Shown here: positions 33,575-44,458 of the stretch, piece by piece
Layout of the letters: every line of letters starts with the position of its first letter
Numbering within the stretch: the stretch's first letter is position 1
Source of the DNA: Aporrectodea caliginosa
Lineage: Eukaryota; Annelida; Clitellata; Crassiclitellata; Lumbricidae
NCBI GenBank assembly: GCA_020284085.1
Contig: JACEVL010000082.1
Coordinates: forward strand, 1,391,599 to 1,455,598
Reading direction: 5' to 3'
DNA length: 64,000 bases
The notes under the pieces: model-generated
The model's input: the letters and a program-made list of their open reading frames with translations, nothing else
Told to the model about the DNA's origin: nothing
The model's database searches: none
Translations under genes and position numbers: made by a program

Positions 33575-33705
33575 ATATAATCCAAGATTAGACGCCTTAA
33601 TCCGGAAGGATCAATCGTTAATCCACAAGAACACGATTCGCGAACTTAATCCAAAAGATTCATAAGCTAAATACAAAAGATCGCGAGCTTAATCCGCAAT
33701 TCGAT
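33575..33705. repeat. ~21-bp tandem repeat carrying TAATCC
   Basis: TAATCC starts at 33578, 33598, 33619, 33647 and 33690, with a degenerate TAAATAC at 33668. Offsets are 20, 21, 28, 21 and 22 bp. Flanks are also alike (GATTCGCGAACTTAATCC, GATTCATAAGCTAAATAC, GATCGCGAGCTTAATCC). TAATCC is the known core site of K50 homeodomain proteins such as Otx, Pitx, Gsc and Bicoid. Any regulatory role is inference. Confidence 0.7.
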
Positions 33706-33749
33706 CTATCGCTTGCTCAACACTTGAAATTCGCTACATATAAGCTAGT

Positions 33750-33960
33750 CCGTGTGATTCTCGTTAACGGTAACGCTAAAAAAAATGTCCGTTAACGAAA
33801 ATAAAATGATTTCGTTAACGATAACTATAATTGCAACTAAATAATATCATTAACTATAACTATGACTAAAATAAAACTAGCAAAAATTCATCGTTATTTT
33901 CGTTACAAAAAATAAGAATAAAAAGTGTAACATCGACAAATATGAGAACATGAATATGAA
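33750..33960. repeat. CGTTAACG-rich AT segment, possible hAT subterminal region
   Basis: TTCTCGTTAACGGTAACGCT, GTCCGTTAACGAAAATAAAA and TTTCGTTAACGATAAC occur within 80 bp. Repeated AACGAAAATAAAA words are common in subterminal hAT DNA. No terminal pair or duplication found. Confidence 0.35.
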
Positions 33961-34230
33961 TAGCCTATGTTCGTCTCGGATTGTGGATTTGTTAATTAAC
34001 CCAGTAGACTAGTAGTGACGCACTTATATTAAATTTAGTAATTTTGTTAACGTTTCTACGATTGCAACCCAAGTTAAATGGCGCAAATTCGCAAAATTGG
34101 TATAATCGTAGTAATCTTGTACTCAAAATTGTATAATAGAAGTGCTCCAAAAAGCCGTGCTGCTGATGCAATATTTCATATTACGAGACTGAGGAATAAT
34201 AATCTACATTTAGTAGATTGAGTGTTGTTA

Positions 34231-34342
34231 CAGCTTATATAATTATCGTAATGGCGTACAATTTATTCTTTATTTTTAAAAATGAACAGCTTATATAATT
34301 ATCGTAAAGGTAATTTATTCTCTATTTTTCAAAGTGAAAACA
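34231..34342. repeat. 56-bp tandem duplication
   Basis: CAGCTTATATAATTATCGTA begins at 34231 and again at 34287. The units share TAATTTATTCTTTATTTTTA/TAATTTATTCTCTATTTTTC and end in AAAATGAA/AAAGTGAA. Confidence 0.85.
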
Positions 34343-34464
34343 AGAATTCAAAACGGGGTAATAGATCAGTCTGGAATGGCTAATCAGGACTTATGAATTT
34401 TTTGCATCAAGGTTAATTGTATTCATGAAGCTGAATGAATCCATTCTTCAAAGCCTTTCGATAG

Positions 34465-34466
34465 TC

Positions 34467-34552
<86 letters not shown>
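34465..34552. repeat. (CTGT)n microsatellite
   Basis: About 21 perfect CTGT units. Confidence 0.95.
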
Positions 34553-34554
34553 CA

Positions 34555-34770
34555 TCGTTATCAGTTCTTGATGCCAGCTCTTTGGCGGTGATGGGTACAA
34601 ATGAAAGAAGATCTCCACTGTCCTCGGTCACTCGTTAAGTTCAGTACTGCCCTCAGGATAAGTCCAAGTGACACTATGTCCTCATTTATATCGTCTATAA
34701 AACATTGTCTTGTTAGTCTATCTCATCGTATACAGTCTCTCACTCTCTTCTCTGCTTTTGAATTAACGAG
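34555..34770 (-). mobile_element. RTE-like LINE 3' fragment, hAT-free paralogue of 29530-30960
   Basis: On the plus strand it reads TTATCAGTTCTTGATGCCAG, TTTGGCGGTGATGGGTACAA, AGATCTCCACTGTCCTCGGT, AAGTCCAAGTGACACTATGT. The copy at 29530 reads TTATCAGTTCTTGACGCCAG and TTTGACGGCGATG, then the hAT, then GGCACGAATAAATGATCTCC. It therefore shows the pre-insertion state. The adjacent CTGT microsatellite is probably its tail. Confidence 0.75.
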
Positions 34771-35357
34771 AAGAAAAGCTATCTTTCAACAACCAAATAA
34801 CACCCGCTGTTACCGCTGTATATGGTATCCAGGCTCAAGGGATTAGGCTTCCAGACGAGACAATGAATCCAGCATATCATAACAGTTTCAACAGTCAATA
34901 GCTTTATTTAGCAAAATACCTTCTAGCTACGCCACTGGCTGTTAAGCATTGTATCTTGTTCCTATATCTGCAAACTCTGGTTACGAGCTTTGACAAAGAG
35001 CCTCACATTCGAGAGTATTTTTACTATGCTCCTATTTTCCTTCAGCGCTGTTTATAGGCCTATATGATTATCAGCCAAGTAGACGAAAGCCTTGTTCTGT
35101 TGTGTACAAGTCTAGTTCACAATTTGATGGGCTTTCTCCTCAGTTTCTCTCTGTATAGAATTCGTGCTTATATTGGCCTAGGTCTCTGTAGACCAGTAAG
35201 CGGTGATTTTGTTTAGCATGGTCAATGTGTTGACAAGAACTCGACGCCATTTTACAACAACGGTGAAATACATCTAGCATATTGGATGTTCGTTTGGTAT
35301 ACGCCAAGTGGGAGACTTTTTCGACGCTTTATGAAGACCTCGACAATACGAATGTGA

Positions 35358-35470
<113 letters not shown>

Positions 35471-35511
35471 CACACAAACACAGACAGAAACCCCTTTATT
35501 TTACGTAGGTG

Positions 35512-35825
35512 TGCTCAATAGTGTCGTTGCTAGCGTGCTGGACTGTCAATCGAGATGTCGGGGGGTGGGGGTTTGGGGGGGTTCAAATCCTCGCCTGGGC
35601 AGACATTTAGTTCGAGATTTCTGTTCCACCTGCACCCCTAGCCAACTCAGCTATAATGAGTACACTGCCACTGACTGTACACAGTCGGTGGGAAGATGAG
35701 ATAGTAAGGGAAAGGACTGGCCACCCGCTCTCATGTGCCGAGGCTAAGAAAATGGAGCCGCTAACACTTCAAGTTCAAACCCATGGCTGCTTCATGGATA
35801 GTGTAAGGGACTGCTCTTCTTCTTC
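35512..35825 (+). mobile_element. SINE-D copy 1: tRNA-derived head with conserved central body
   Basis: Head with GTTGCTAGCGTGCTGGAC (box A) and GGTTCAAATCCTCGCC (box B, 35580-35595), then a body containing CCAACTCAGCTATAATGAGT, ATGTGCCGAGGCTAAGAAAA and GATAGTGTAAGGGACTGCTC, ending in a CTT tail. A decayed relative at 58605-58880 shares ATGCCGAGGCAAAGA and GTAAGAGACTGCTTG at the same spacing. At ~310 bp with a non-tRNA body it resembles SINE superfamilies built around a shared central domain; I cannot say which. Confidence 0.72.
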
Positions 35826-36208
35826 TTCCTCCTCCTTTCTCTTCCTCTTCGTCTTCCTCCTCTTCTTTTTCTCCTCCTCCTTCTCCTCCTCCTCCTTCTC
35901 CTCCTTCTCCTCCTCTTCTTCTTCTTCCTCCTCCTTCCTCTTCCTCTTCCTCTTCCTCTCCTCCTCTTCCTCTTCCTCTTCCTCTTCCTCTTCCTCTTCC
36001 TCTTCCTCTTCCTCTTCCTCTTCCTCTTCCTCTTCCTCTTCCTCTTCCTCTTCCTCTTCCTCTTCCTCTTCCTCTTCCTCTTCCTCTTCTCTTTCTCTTC
36101 CTCTTCCTCTTCCTCTTCCTCTTCCTCTTCCTCTTCCATCCTCTCCTCCTCCTCCTCCTCCTCCTTCCTCCTCCTCCTCCTCCTCCTCCTCCTCCTCCTC
36201 CTCCTCTT
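35812..36208. repeat. Polypyrimidine (CTT/CTCTTC/CTC)n tract, ~390 bp
   Basis: Continuous C/T on the plus strand: CTTCTTC, then about 30 units of CTCTTC, then CTCCTC. Mirror-symmetric pyrimidine tracts of this kind can form triplex DNA. It starts as the tail of SINE-D. PolySer and Lys/Arg/Glu frames are artefacts. Confidence 0.95.
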
Positions 36209-36754
36209 ACTTGACGACATTCGAATTGCTTCTACGCACCTCACATTTGTCAATTTGCAGGCGTTGCCGACCGGTCGATCAAATTACAATAGCCGGGCGT
36301 TTTAATTAATTTGTCGGCTATAATTAGCCTATGACCGCGTAGTGCATTGCACTAAACTTACACGAGAAATTGCAGACGACGTTTTAAGTCGGACGGAAGA
36401 AGTATAGATCACGCAGGAGGTGACAGAGCATCGACCCACTGCCAATCCAGGCGCAAGATGTCTCCTCTATATATAATTGTCTACCCTCTTGTACATAGCC
36501 TACGTATTCGGACAACCTATCCCACTGTTGATGGCGAGTGAATTGCGCGAAACTGCTGCTCCGTAAATAATTAATTATCCGCCAGAAACGTTTAACCTCT
36601 GACTGCAGTGCATGCGCATATATATATATGCAAATTGGTAAACACAGAAATAATATATATAAATATATATGTATATATATATATATATAAGTTGGCCTAC
36701 ATGCATAATAATGCGATATATATACATGACCGAAACGATACATATGCATACTTG

Positions 36755-36861
<107 letters not shown>

Positions 36862-36862
<1 letters not shown>

Positions 36863-37275
36863 GCCGTCCTCGATACGAGGGTTGGTCGCATTATATATAG
36901 ACGATTCTTCTCCATCCTCTCCTGTCCTCGGTTTCTCGCAGCATCCACCTCTTCCTTGGTTTCCCCCTCTTGCTCCCGGTACCGTTCCTTGCATAATTTC
37001 TTTCTCTAGACATTCACCTTGTTTCCTCATTATGTGCCCAAAGTAAGACATCTTTCTTCTTTTGATTGATTCCAGTAAATTCCTTTCCACTCCCGCCCGT
37101 ATGCATTTCATTTCAAATGCTTTTATTCTCTCCTCATCCCTCTTTTTGATTGTCCAGCTCTCGCAGCCATACATCATCACTGGCCATATAAGTGTCCTAA
37201 TTAATTTAATCGTTGTGTTAATTTTTATGTTATGGCTTTTCCACAGTTTCATCAGATCTACTCCTATTCCAAGTC
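36862..37275 (-). pseudogene. RTE/BovB-like LINE C-terminal fragment
   Basis: The minus-strand frame from 37252 reads L-I-R-T-L-I-W-P-V-M-M-Y-G-C-E-S-W-T, then K-R-D-E-E-R-I-K-A-F-E-M-K-C-I-R, and after a short gap S-I-K-R-R-K-M-S-Y-F-G-H-I-M-R. These are the diagnostic C-terminal blocks of RTE-clade ORFs (Y-G-C-E-T/S-W, L-x-x-F-E-x-x-x-L-R, K-x-R-R-L-x-x-F-G-H-V/I-x-R). About 15-20 residues between M-K-C-I-R and the K-R-R block are missing, so the copy is internally deleted. No reverse-transcriptase catalytic motif remains. Confidence 0.88.
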
Positions 37276-37394
37276 CTCTTGTGCATACATAAGCCTATAT
37301 AATATTATAAAAAAATACATCTATCTATAGCCTACTGAAGACGATATACACATATACGTGCACATAGCTTACATATATACATTATGTATTGTGT

Positions 37395-37398
37395 ATGC

Positions 37399-37446
<48 letters not shown>
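37395..37446. repeat. (TA)n microsatellite
   Basis: TA repeats interrupted by TATGTATA. Confidence 0.9.
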
Positions 37447-37448
<2 letters not shown>

Positions 37449-37861
37449 TTCTGTTTGCATAGGCTATATATATGAGCGATGTACGCAAAGACTTCCAGGT
37501 ATGGTTTATTTATTAAAAGAGTGCCAGATGGAGCTCTGCAGAGACGACGCCATCAGGTGCGTTCTGGTCTCCAGCTATAGTCCACCAATTTCCGACGGCG
37601 ACAGAATAGCAACAGTTCAACGAAGAAGGACTCGCACAGACTGAATGAAGGCTGCTTCACTGAATGACAGCTCTATCCGTGGACTTCTTTCAGACGCTCT
37701 GGGACCAGCAGCAGCAGCAGCAGCACTACAAGATGAGACGCGGCAAGGCGCCAGATGTCGAGCCATCACTTAATAACTCGATCGTTGCAGGCGAGAGTTG
37801 AGCTTTATGGGTCTAATTGTGATAACCTTAAGAATCTGCAGCACAGATACGCTTATACGCT

Positions 37862-37866
<5 letters not shown>

Positions 37867-37909
<43 letters not shown>

Positions 37910-38195
37910 TGTGTATGCGTGTGTATGAGTGTATGTGTAGTGTATATGTGTACGTGTGTGTGTCTGTTCGTGTGTGTATGCGTGTGTGTGCGTGCGTGTA
38001 TGTGTGTCTGTATGTGTGTGTGTATGCGTGCGTGTCTGTATGTATGTGCGTGTGTATGCGTGTGTGTATATATATGTGTTTGTATGTATGTGTCTGTATG
38101 CGTGTGTGTGTGAGTTCGTGTGTGTTCGTTTGTGTGTATGCATATGTGTGCGTACATGCGTGTGTGTCTGCGTGTGTATGCGTGCGTGTATAAAG
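37867..38195. repeat. (GT)n-rich microsatellite, ~330 bp
   Basis: Pure GT at 37870-37905, then degenerate GTGTATGC/GTGCGTGT. Six overlapping frames (Cys/Val-rich or Thr/His-rich) are artefacts of this alternating sequence. Confidence 0.95.
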
Positions 38196-38574
38196 ATGGA
38201 GTTTGTATCGAATGTGACCCGGCGTATACACAAATTAATCGTGGCAATATCCGGCAATTAATCGCGTATACCCGACCATTTAAAGGTCCGCACCGGGTTC
38301 GACCGCACTGAATTAGTTTAAATATCAGGAGGCTGCATTCAAATGACCGTTCCTGACCGAGATGGATCGATCTGAACCTAAACCGGGAACCAACAAATAA
38401 GCCCAGCATGTTGGTGCACTGCAGGCGTGCCTGATCGCTTCTGTGTTCATTGCACGTCCGAAATCGTCAACTCGTCACCTCGAGGAAGCTGAGGAATTTA
38501 CAATTGGGTTCCTCGTTTCATAGGGTGCATGTATTACAAAGTGAGAAGTTACAGTGCCTAGTCCCTATATAAAA

Positions 38575-38795
38575 TACAATTGCATTTGATATCGTCCATC
38601 TTCCAAAGGTGGACCAAAGCTCAGAAGTGCACACGCCTCGGCGGCGCAGATGCAATTATATTATATTGCAGAGCAATTGTGCGCAAAGGACTTGCTCACG
38701 ATCCATACAGAGTAATTGCCCCGGACGAGGATCGAACCCGTACTCCCCGCGTTACAGGCCGACCGCTCTAACCAAATTGGCCATCGTGCCACACT
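38575..38795 (-). mobile_element. SINE-C copy 2 (tRNA-derived SINE)
   Basis: On the minus strand: GGCACGATGGCCAATTTGGT, TAGAGCGGTCGGCCTGTAAC, GGGTTCGATCCTCGTCC (strong box B), CAATTACTCTGTATGGATCG, GAGCAAGTCCTTTGCGCACA. It matches SINE-C at 19440 in the head and shares the word GCAAGTCCTT...CAATTGCTC with SINE-A. Confidence 0.82.
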
Positions 38796-39135
38796 TAAAC
38801 TGAATACGCTGCTGGACGGAGAGCCAGTGCAAAATATCCCTCATGAAGGTAGCATTATGACTGAATTCGGAGACACCTCCAATAAGATGGGCAGCGGCAA
38901 TAAGAATAGACTGAGCTTCGAAGTATTGGCTAGTGAAAGTCCAGCAAAACAGCTGACCAAATTCCACTCTGTTGCAGATAAGGGCATGAATTAGAGTAGA
39001 GACAGCATAAAAAGAATGGGAGTGGATGGAAAGGAGCTGACGGAGGTGGTAAAAGCATGAGAGGGAGGCAGACACTGTAGACATGTCCGGCAAGGAGAAA
39101 TCCCGGTCTATGGGACAACTCCAAGATCACGGACT
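38796..39135 (-). pseudogene. L2-type LINE fragment
   Basis: The minus-strand frame from 39093 gives L-I-H-A-L-I-C-N-R-V-E-F, then A-A-A-H-L-I-G-G-V-S-E-F-S-H, and R-D-I-L-H-W-L-S-V-Q-Q-R-I-Q-F. This is the same conserved block (L-H-W-L-x-x-x-x-R-I) seen in the other L2 copies. It ends abruptly at the SINE-C head, indicating that the SINE inserted into, or next to, the truncated LINE. Confidence 0.8.
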
Positions 39136-39295
39136 GTGGACGATCGTCTTGCCAGTACTTACTTATTTATTCAAATCAATGTCACATCTGTTGCCACCGT
39201 CTTACTTCCACACGCCTATGCGACTCTTGCAACGGTTTATTTTGGATTCGTTAGACCCACAAACGAGGGTTTAGCAATTAGCTTATAGTATAGGG

Positions 39296-40274
39296 CAGTG
39301 CTGTCCAACCTTTTTGACCCCGCGGGCCACTGAAGAAGTTATTCTTGAAGCCGAGGGCCGCACCATTAAACTCAAAAGCAACTACTAAAATTTATTGAAA
39401 ATATTAACTGTATTAAAATTAATTGTGGAATAATAATAATAATGAATAGTGTATGTATCTAATGTGTATCATGCGTTACAATAGTTCAGTAAAAAAATAA
39501 ATGCTCAAGCACGAATAGCTATGCAGTTAACCCTTTGGGAGTGAGGTGAAGTATTGGAACGTTTCAGGTGAGGTGGGGTATGACATACCCCAATACATAT
39601 TTTTTACTTGCAAGTCAAAATATCAACTGCATTACATTTATTGTCAGCTAAACTATAGTTTTTTATCAATAATCAGCTAAACTGGTGATTATCGGGAACA
39701 AATAACTGTTTTCAATCAAAATTGAAATGGCCAGCGCGTTGACGCACGAAATCAAAACGGCCCACTGCAATGTCATTTTCGTGGTTCTTGAAACATGTAA
39801 CGTTTGCGAACACGAGACATAATACTCGTAATAATGGATCAATTTTGCATCGATACAAAATTATATATCTTATATTTGCAATATCTTCCATTTTCGCCCA
39901 TTTTTTCTGCACTGAGCCGTTACTTTTTTTAATTCGTTAAAATCAGCAAATTATAATTTCACTTTAATATGCAACAAAATATAAAAAATGTGCCTTCAAT
40001 AGTACCCTAAATTGTTCTGAAGTGTCCGTATTTCACATTCACTAAGGTAGAAAAAAAATAATCCAAGCTCGTTCCACTTTATCCGTAGAAAACGCAGTGT
40101 ATAATAGCTATGAGGTGTGTCATACCCCACCTCACCTCCAAAGGGTTAAGGCAGTGACTTTGTCTTTTACTTAATTTTTACAGAAATTGCAAATATTTAG
40201 GGAGCTGGGGCGGGCCACTTAGAATCAGCCCGCGGGCCGCATGCGGCCCGCGGGCCGCGGGTTGGACAGCACTG
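39296..40274. mobile_element. hAT MITE, 979 bp, hosting a nested piggyBac MITE
   Basis: Inverted ends CAGTGCTGTCCAACC and CAGTGCTGTCCAACCCGCGG (read inward), flanked by a perfect 8-bp duplication GTATAGGG at 39288-39295 and 40275-40282. GCGGGCC-rich subterminal sequence at both ends. Without the 615-bp nested element and one TTAA copy the original was about 360 bp and non-coding. Confidence 0.96.
39531..40145. mobile_element. piggyBac-type MITE nested in the hAT element
   Basis: TTAA target duplications at 39527-39530 and 40146-40149 bracket ends CCCTTTGGGAGTGAGG and CCCTTTGGAGGTGAGGTGGG (read inward), and a subterminal GGGGTATGACATACCCC-like palindrome lies at both ends. TTAA plus a CCC-initial terminus is the piggyBac signature. 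The interior lacks a transposase frame. Confidence 0.93.
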
Positions 40275-41021
40275 GTATAGGGCTACAGGTCTATTCATAG
40301 AACTGAAATGAGTTTACTGAAGTATGGGTCGAGTGTAGTCTACGTTCACCCACATCCACTACAATTATATAGCACGCATACCGGTTTCAGGAACGTTAAA
40401 GATTCTGATCGGAACATTGGCATGTAAGAATTTTTCAACCCCTCCCTAGTTCAAATGTGGCAGTTCAAACCCTGGTAGTTTCTATAGGCCAATAGCAATA
40501 ATCTGAGTAGCTATTTTCAACTTAGGACCAATGGTCAGCGCGAATACTAAGAGTGATAATTTATAGCAGATGGAGTTGGTAATGAGCAGACTCTAGATTG
40601 CTTTCTGAAAGCGTTAACACTCGAACCTGTCCTCCTTAGCAGGCGCTGTTATTAATTGACGTTGCTAATGTTCACTGCATGCAGTTTTTATCTGCATTGA
40701 ATCTCGGACATGAATCTCGGTTAAACAATCAGCTGGACTCATTAGAATATACCTTGATAATCATCGGCCATCGCCATTGTGAACAAGCGTTTTGAATATA
40801 TAAAGAGAACCGGTGTTTATAAGGTCTGTAGGCCTGTATATATAATGTGAGTTATTTTAGGCGGCCAATGCAACTATATACATATGTTTTAGTTGATCGG
40901 GCGGCTAGCGAGCGCCTGGCTTAAGTAAACATTATTGACTGAAGGTAGATTGGTCATTGCAGATGTTAATTGCGCGCGAATAACTGAAATTGCTGATGAC
41001 AGTTGTTTTAATGCAGTAGAG

Positions 41022-42192
41022 CAGGGGTGTCAAACCTTTTTTAATGGCGGGCCAGTGGCAATACTTTCCAGGAAGTGGCGGGCCAATGTGTCGAAGGCTC
41101 CTAAGCAAAATAAGGGTAGGGATCTGGAAGGGGGCTCGGTGAGAAATTTTTGCAAAACTAAATCTTAAATGGCGCATTTTTTAGCATAACTTCAAATTAT
41201 GTAGGCTTATAAAATCTTAATTTTGATCGTCATTATCAGACAGGAACATCACATAAAACTTATTAAGCCTTTGGTCAATATATTCTAGTTGAGAGGCAGT
41301 CCAATTGTTCATCAATAACTCAAATTTGTCTTATTCTGATATTTAAAAATTAAAACAAGTCCCTGTCAAACGCATAGTAAGCACGCAATAAAATACATTA
41401 ATGAGATAAATTTAAATAAAATGTCTGTCTAGTGTACATCAAGGAAAAATTGATTGATTAGTAATAGTTGCACTGGAAACTTGACACTAGCGCTGCTTCA
41501 TAGGAGCCGACTCTCGGGGATCCTTGAGAGAAAGTAAATAAGTAAGTAAGTGTATTCTTTATTAGACCAATTGCTAACCGCATTTTGATTTACAAAGCAG
41601 TCACTTTTGTGGTTTAGGGAAGCCTAACATACCATAAAAGTCGAAATAAGCCAACTATCCCTGGCGTTAAACTACATCGTAAATCATCCGCATTATGAAT
41701 GTTTTCCGTAATAAGCAGCGCTACTGTCAAAAACATTCAAATTCAGTGGGTACATGCACCGAAGAATTCGGACCTACTGTACAATAAATTTGCAACGTCC
41801 TCTGTTTGAATGCTGAGAAGCGTTTTCCAAATGCATCAAGTATGTCTATCACCTTCGTTGCATATTTAACAGAGTCGAAAACGATTTTTAATGCTTCGGC
41901 ATGATTCTTAGCTTCGTTCAAGTGTTCAGAGTGCTCGCAACGCCCTTGTGCAAGTTACGAAACCCACAGCTGAAATTTTATTTCGAATGCTCGTATCAAA
42001 TCATATGCTTCAGCAATGGTAATATGTTTGCCTTGCAGCTTACCATTAAGTGTATTTGGTACTGAATGTGAAAAATTAAAAAATCGAACTTTTATTCTCA
42101 AATTTTATAGTCGTTAGGCACAGCGCCGCGGGCCAGAAAAAAATCATCGGCGGGCCAGAAATGGCCCGCGGGCCTGCTCTTTGACATCACTG
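41022..42192 (-). mobile_element. hAT element, 1,171 bp, with transposase remnants
   Basis: Ends CAGGGGTGTCAAACC and CAGTGATGTCAAAGAGCAGG (read inward), with a perfect 8-bp duplication CAGTAGAG at 41014-41021 and 42193-42200. GGCGGGCCAG words recur near both ends. On the minus strand 41990-42070 gives L-N-G-K-L-Q-G-K-H-I-T and A-F-E-I-K-F-Q-L-W, a block seen in hAT transposases (L-N-x-x-L-Q-G-K, A-F-x-x-K-L). 41727-41921 continues as a related frame after a frameshift. A retroelement tail is inserted near 41535. Confidence 0.93.
41535..41690 (-). mobile_element. CTTA-tailed retroelement 3' end inside the hAT
   Basis: On the minus strand: AAATGCGGTTAGCAATTGGT, CTAATAAAGAATACACTTAC, then CTTA units. 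The same end is found at 55722-55790 (minus) and closes the LINE at 58108-58198. Confidence 0.7.
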
Positions 42193-42209
42193 CAGTAGAG
42201 AGAGCTGTA

Positions 42210-43430
42210 TGTATTAAGAAGAAAATAGTAGTAGTAACAGTTGAGTTGTGTTGATGAAAAACATTGGGATTGATGTGTTGAGTTTTTAAACAACTGTGTT
42301 TGAAATAAGGAGAAACATTCAAAATAACTGTGTCAATTTAATTCTAACAACATGCAGTTTAGAAAACGTTGAGCGATTTATACTTAGAGGTAAGGAAAAG
42401 TGCTTGAGATAGATCACTAAGGAAGAAGAGTTTGTGACAGCAATATTGGATCGATAAAATATTCCGTCCCAATCCGTTGTGTGAGAGCAGTAAGCCTAGC
42501 GAGAGAAATCAAATGAATACTGTTTCTGAAGGAAATTCTTCCTCTGTTCCTCTCACTTGACTGTATACCTGACTGTTTTTGTCCTCTAATGATTTAATTA
42601 TTTAATCACTTCTTTCTATTTTAACTGGTTGCGGTCTGTCAACCTGTCAGAAAATAAACGAATATCTAGCCTATCTATCTCTGTTGGCTTATACAGTAGT
42701 ACAATGTAGTCTTTTGTGCAAAATGCATGTCATAAGTATAACTGCGTTTGTTTTATTCCACCCAACATAAAGCTCTCTCTAAATATCCACGTACAAGATC
42801 AAATTACAATAGCATTGTGTCTACTTGAACATTAGACCTAGGACTACGTATTAAATTGCATTAACGCATCAACTTAGCTGATGCATATCGCATCCAAGTA
42901 GCACTACAAAAAAGATTATGTTTTAGTGCCGTAACAAGCCATACTATGGTTTGAATGAGCGAAACGACTATAATAAGCACATACAGGGTAGACAACGCGA
43001 TGAAGCCAGGATGATAGATGAACCGTCGATTGAATCGTCCACTGTCGCCTCCCAGTTATAATGCATCTTCGTTTCCGGCCGACAGTAATTGTTCTAGCGC
43101 TTGCATATTATATATACACAATGCTCTTCCTCCCACCTTTTACGCAGAGTCGTGCTGCACCTAATTCTATACATGTATGTAGGTGCTGGCGCTGCGGGCT
43201 CCCTGCTACGTTTGCTGAACAGATATAAATTATGGACCTGTCTTGCCATCAGAGCAGTTATCATAAATGGCTTTCTGTTTATACGCGACGTAATGGACTC
43301 GCAATGAGCATTGTGTCATGCAAAGAGAAGATTTGCGTCAATGATCGCTTATACTCTCTTTGCCGTTGGACTGTGCCGTAATTGTTATAAATATTTCTAA
43401 TTCTGTGTGCCCAAAATGTTACATTATTAA
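42210..43430. other. No recognisable gene; retroelement end at 42622-42665
   Basis: GGTTGCGGTCTGTCAACCTG followed by AAAATAAACGAATA is a copy of the 3' end at 29163-29255. The remaining ~1.1 kb shows no domain or clear repeat. Confidence 0.45.
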
Positions 43431-43435
43431 ATTGA

Positions 43436-43500
43436 TTATTATTATTATTTATTATTATTATTATCATCATCATCATCGTTCGTCGTCGTCGTCGTCATAT
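43436..43500. repeat. (ATT)n-(ATC)n-(GTC)n microsatellite
   Basis: Three trinucleotide blocks in series. Confidence 0.9.
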
Positions 43501-43677
43501 TCTTCACTTTAAGTCTTCAAACAATGTACTCATTTGCCTTCATCGACTTTCTCGTTTTTATCTACTCCTCCTGTCTTCTATGCTCGTTCTTCTTGCCATT
43601 CTTAGACCTTAGTCGTCTGCCAAGTAAGGCCTACTTTGGTACTTTCAATGGAAGAAGACTGTATGGCGCTGGACCTG

Positions 43678-43872
<195 letters not shown>

Positions 43873-43995
43873 TTACTACTAGGAGGAAGAGGCGGAGGCG
43901 CAGGCTTTACCCGTGCCTCTCCGTTTTTCTCTGTCTTCCTATGCCTCTCCCTTTTCCAGTGTCTCTTACTATGCATCTGCCTCTCCTTCTCTCTC

Positions 43996-44029
<34 letters not shown>

Positions 44030-44068
44030 GCTTCGGCTGCTTCTCGCTTTTCCCGTTGTTATTTTCAG

Positions 44069-44168
44069 TACGTTACCTGCGAAGAATGATCCGCACTTTG
44101 CCACTTCGGCCAACCGAGATTCTCCGCGAGAGTGAAGAAGTGAACTGGGTCTTTCATTCCAGAAACAG
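44069..44168 (+). CDS. Candidate internal exon, product unknown
   Basis: A 100-bp stretch is preceded by a pyrimidine-rich tract ending TTATTTTCAG and followed by AACAG|GTAGAG, both good splice consensus. Only one of three frames is open: two bases, 32 codons, two bases. It encodes R-Y-L-R-R-M-I-R-T-L-P-L-R-P, then E-I-L-R-E-S-E-E-V-N-W-V-F-H-S. The composition is protein-like, unlike the low-complexity sequence on either side. I recognise no family. The exon would leave two bases for the next exon and is therefore not in phase with the candidate at 44459. Chance splice signals cannot be excluded. Confidence 0.35.
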
Positions 44169-44344
44169 GTAGAGAAGATTCCACTGACTTAAGACATCTC
44201 ATTGATTCATTCGTAATCGTATTCGTAATCTTGCGATTTTTACGACGGCGCTCGAAAAAGTCAAGTCATATCCTCTCAGTCATAACCAAGTCTGGACATT
44301 GATCTCTGCATACGAAGCAGCGCTCATGAATAGGCTGGTGCCAT

Positions 44345-44440
44345 GATGATGATGATGGTGAATGGTGGTGATGGTGCTGCTGCTGATGATGATGACGACG
44401 ACGACGACGATGATGATGATGATGAACAGGAGTTTCCGAC
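44345..44440. repeat. (GAT)n/(GAC)n trinucleotide repeat
   Basis: GATGATGATG, TGGTGATGG, CTGCTG and GACGAC blocks in series between the two candidate exons. Confidence 0.85.
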
Positions 44441-44458
44441 GAAGATGGAGTAAGTGAG

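Noticed and set aside
35656..36309. Ser-rich (plus) and Lys/Arg/Glu-rich (minus) frames
   Set aside because: Both arise from the polypyrimidine SINE tail and its complement; no domain or splice context.
37770..38409. Cys/Val and Thr/His-rich overlapping frames
   Set aside because: Produced by a degenerate GT repeat, open in most frames on both strands.
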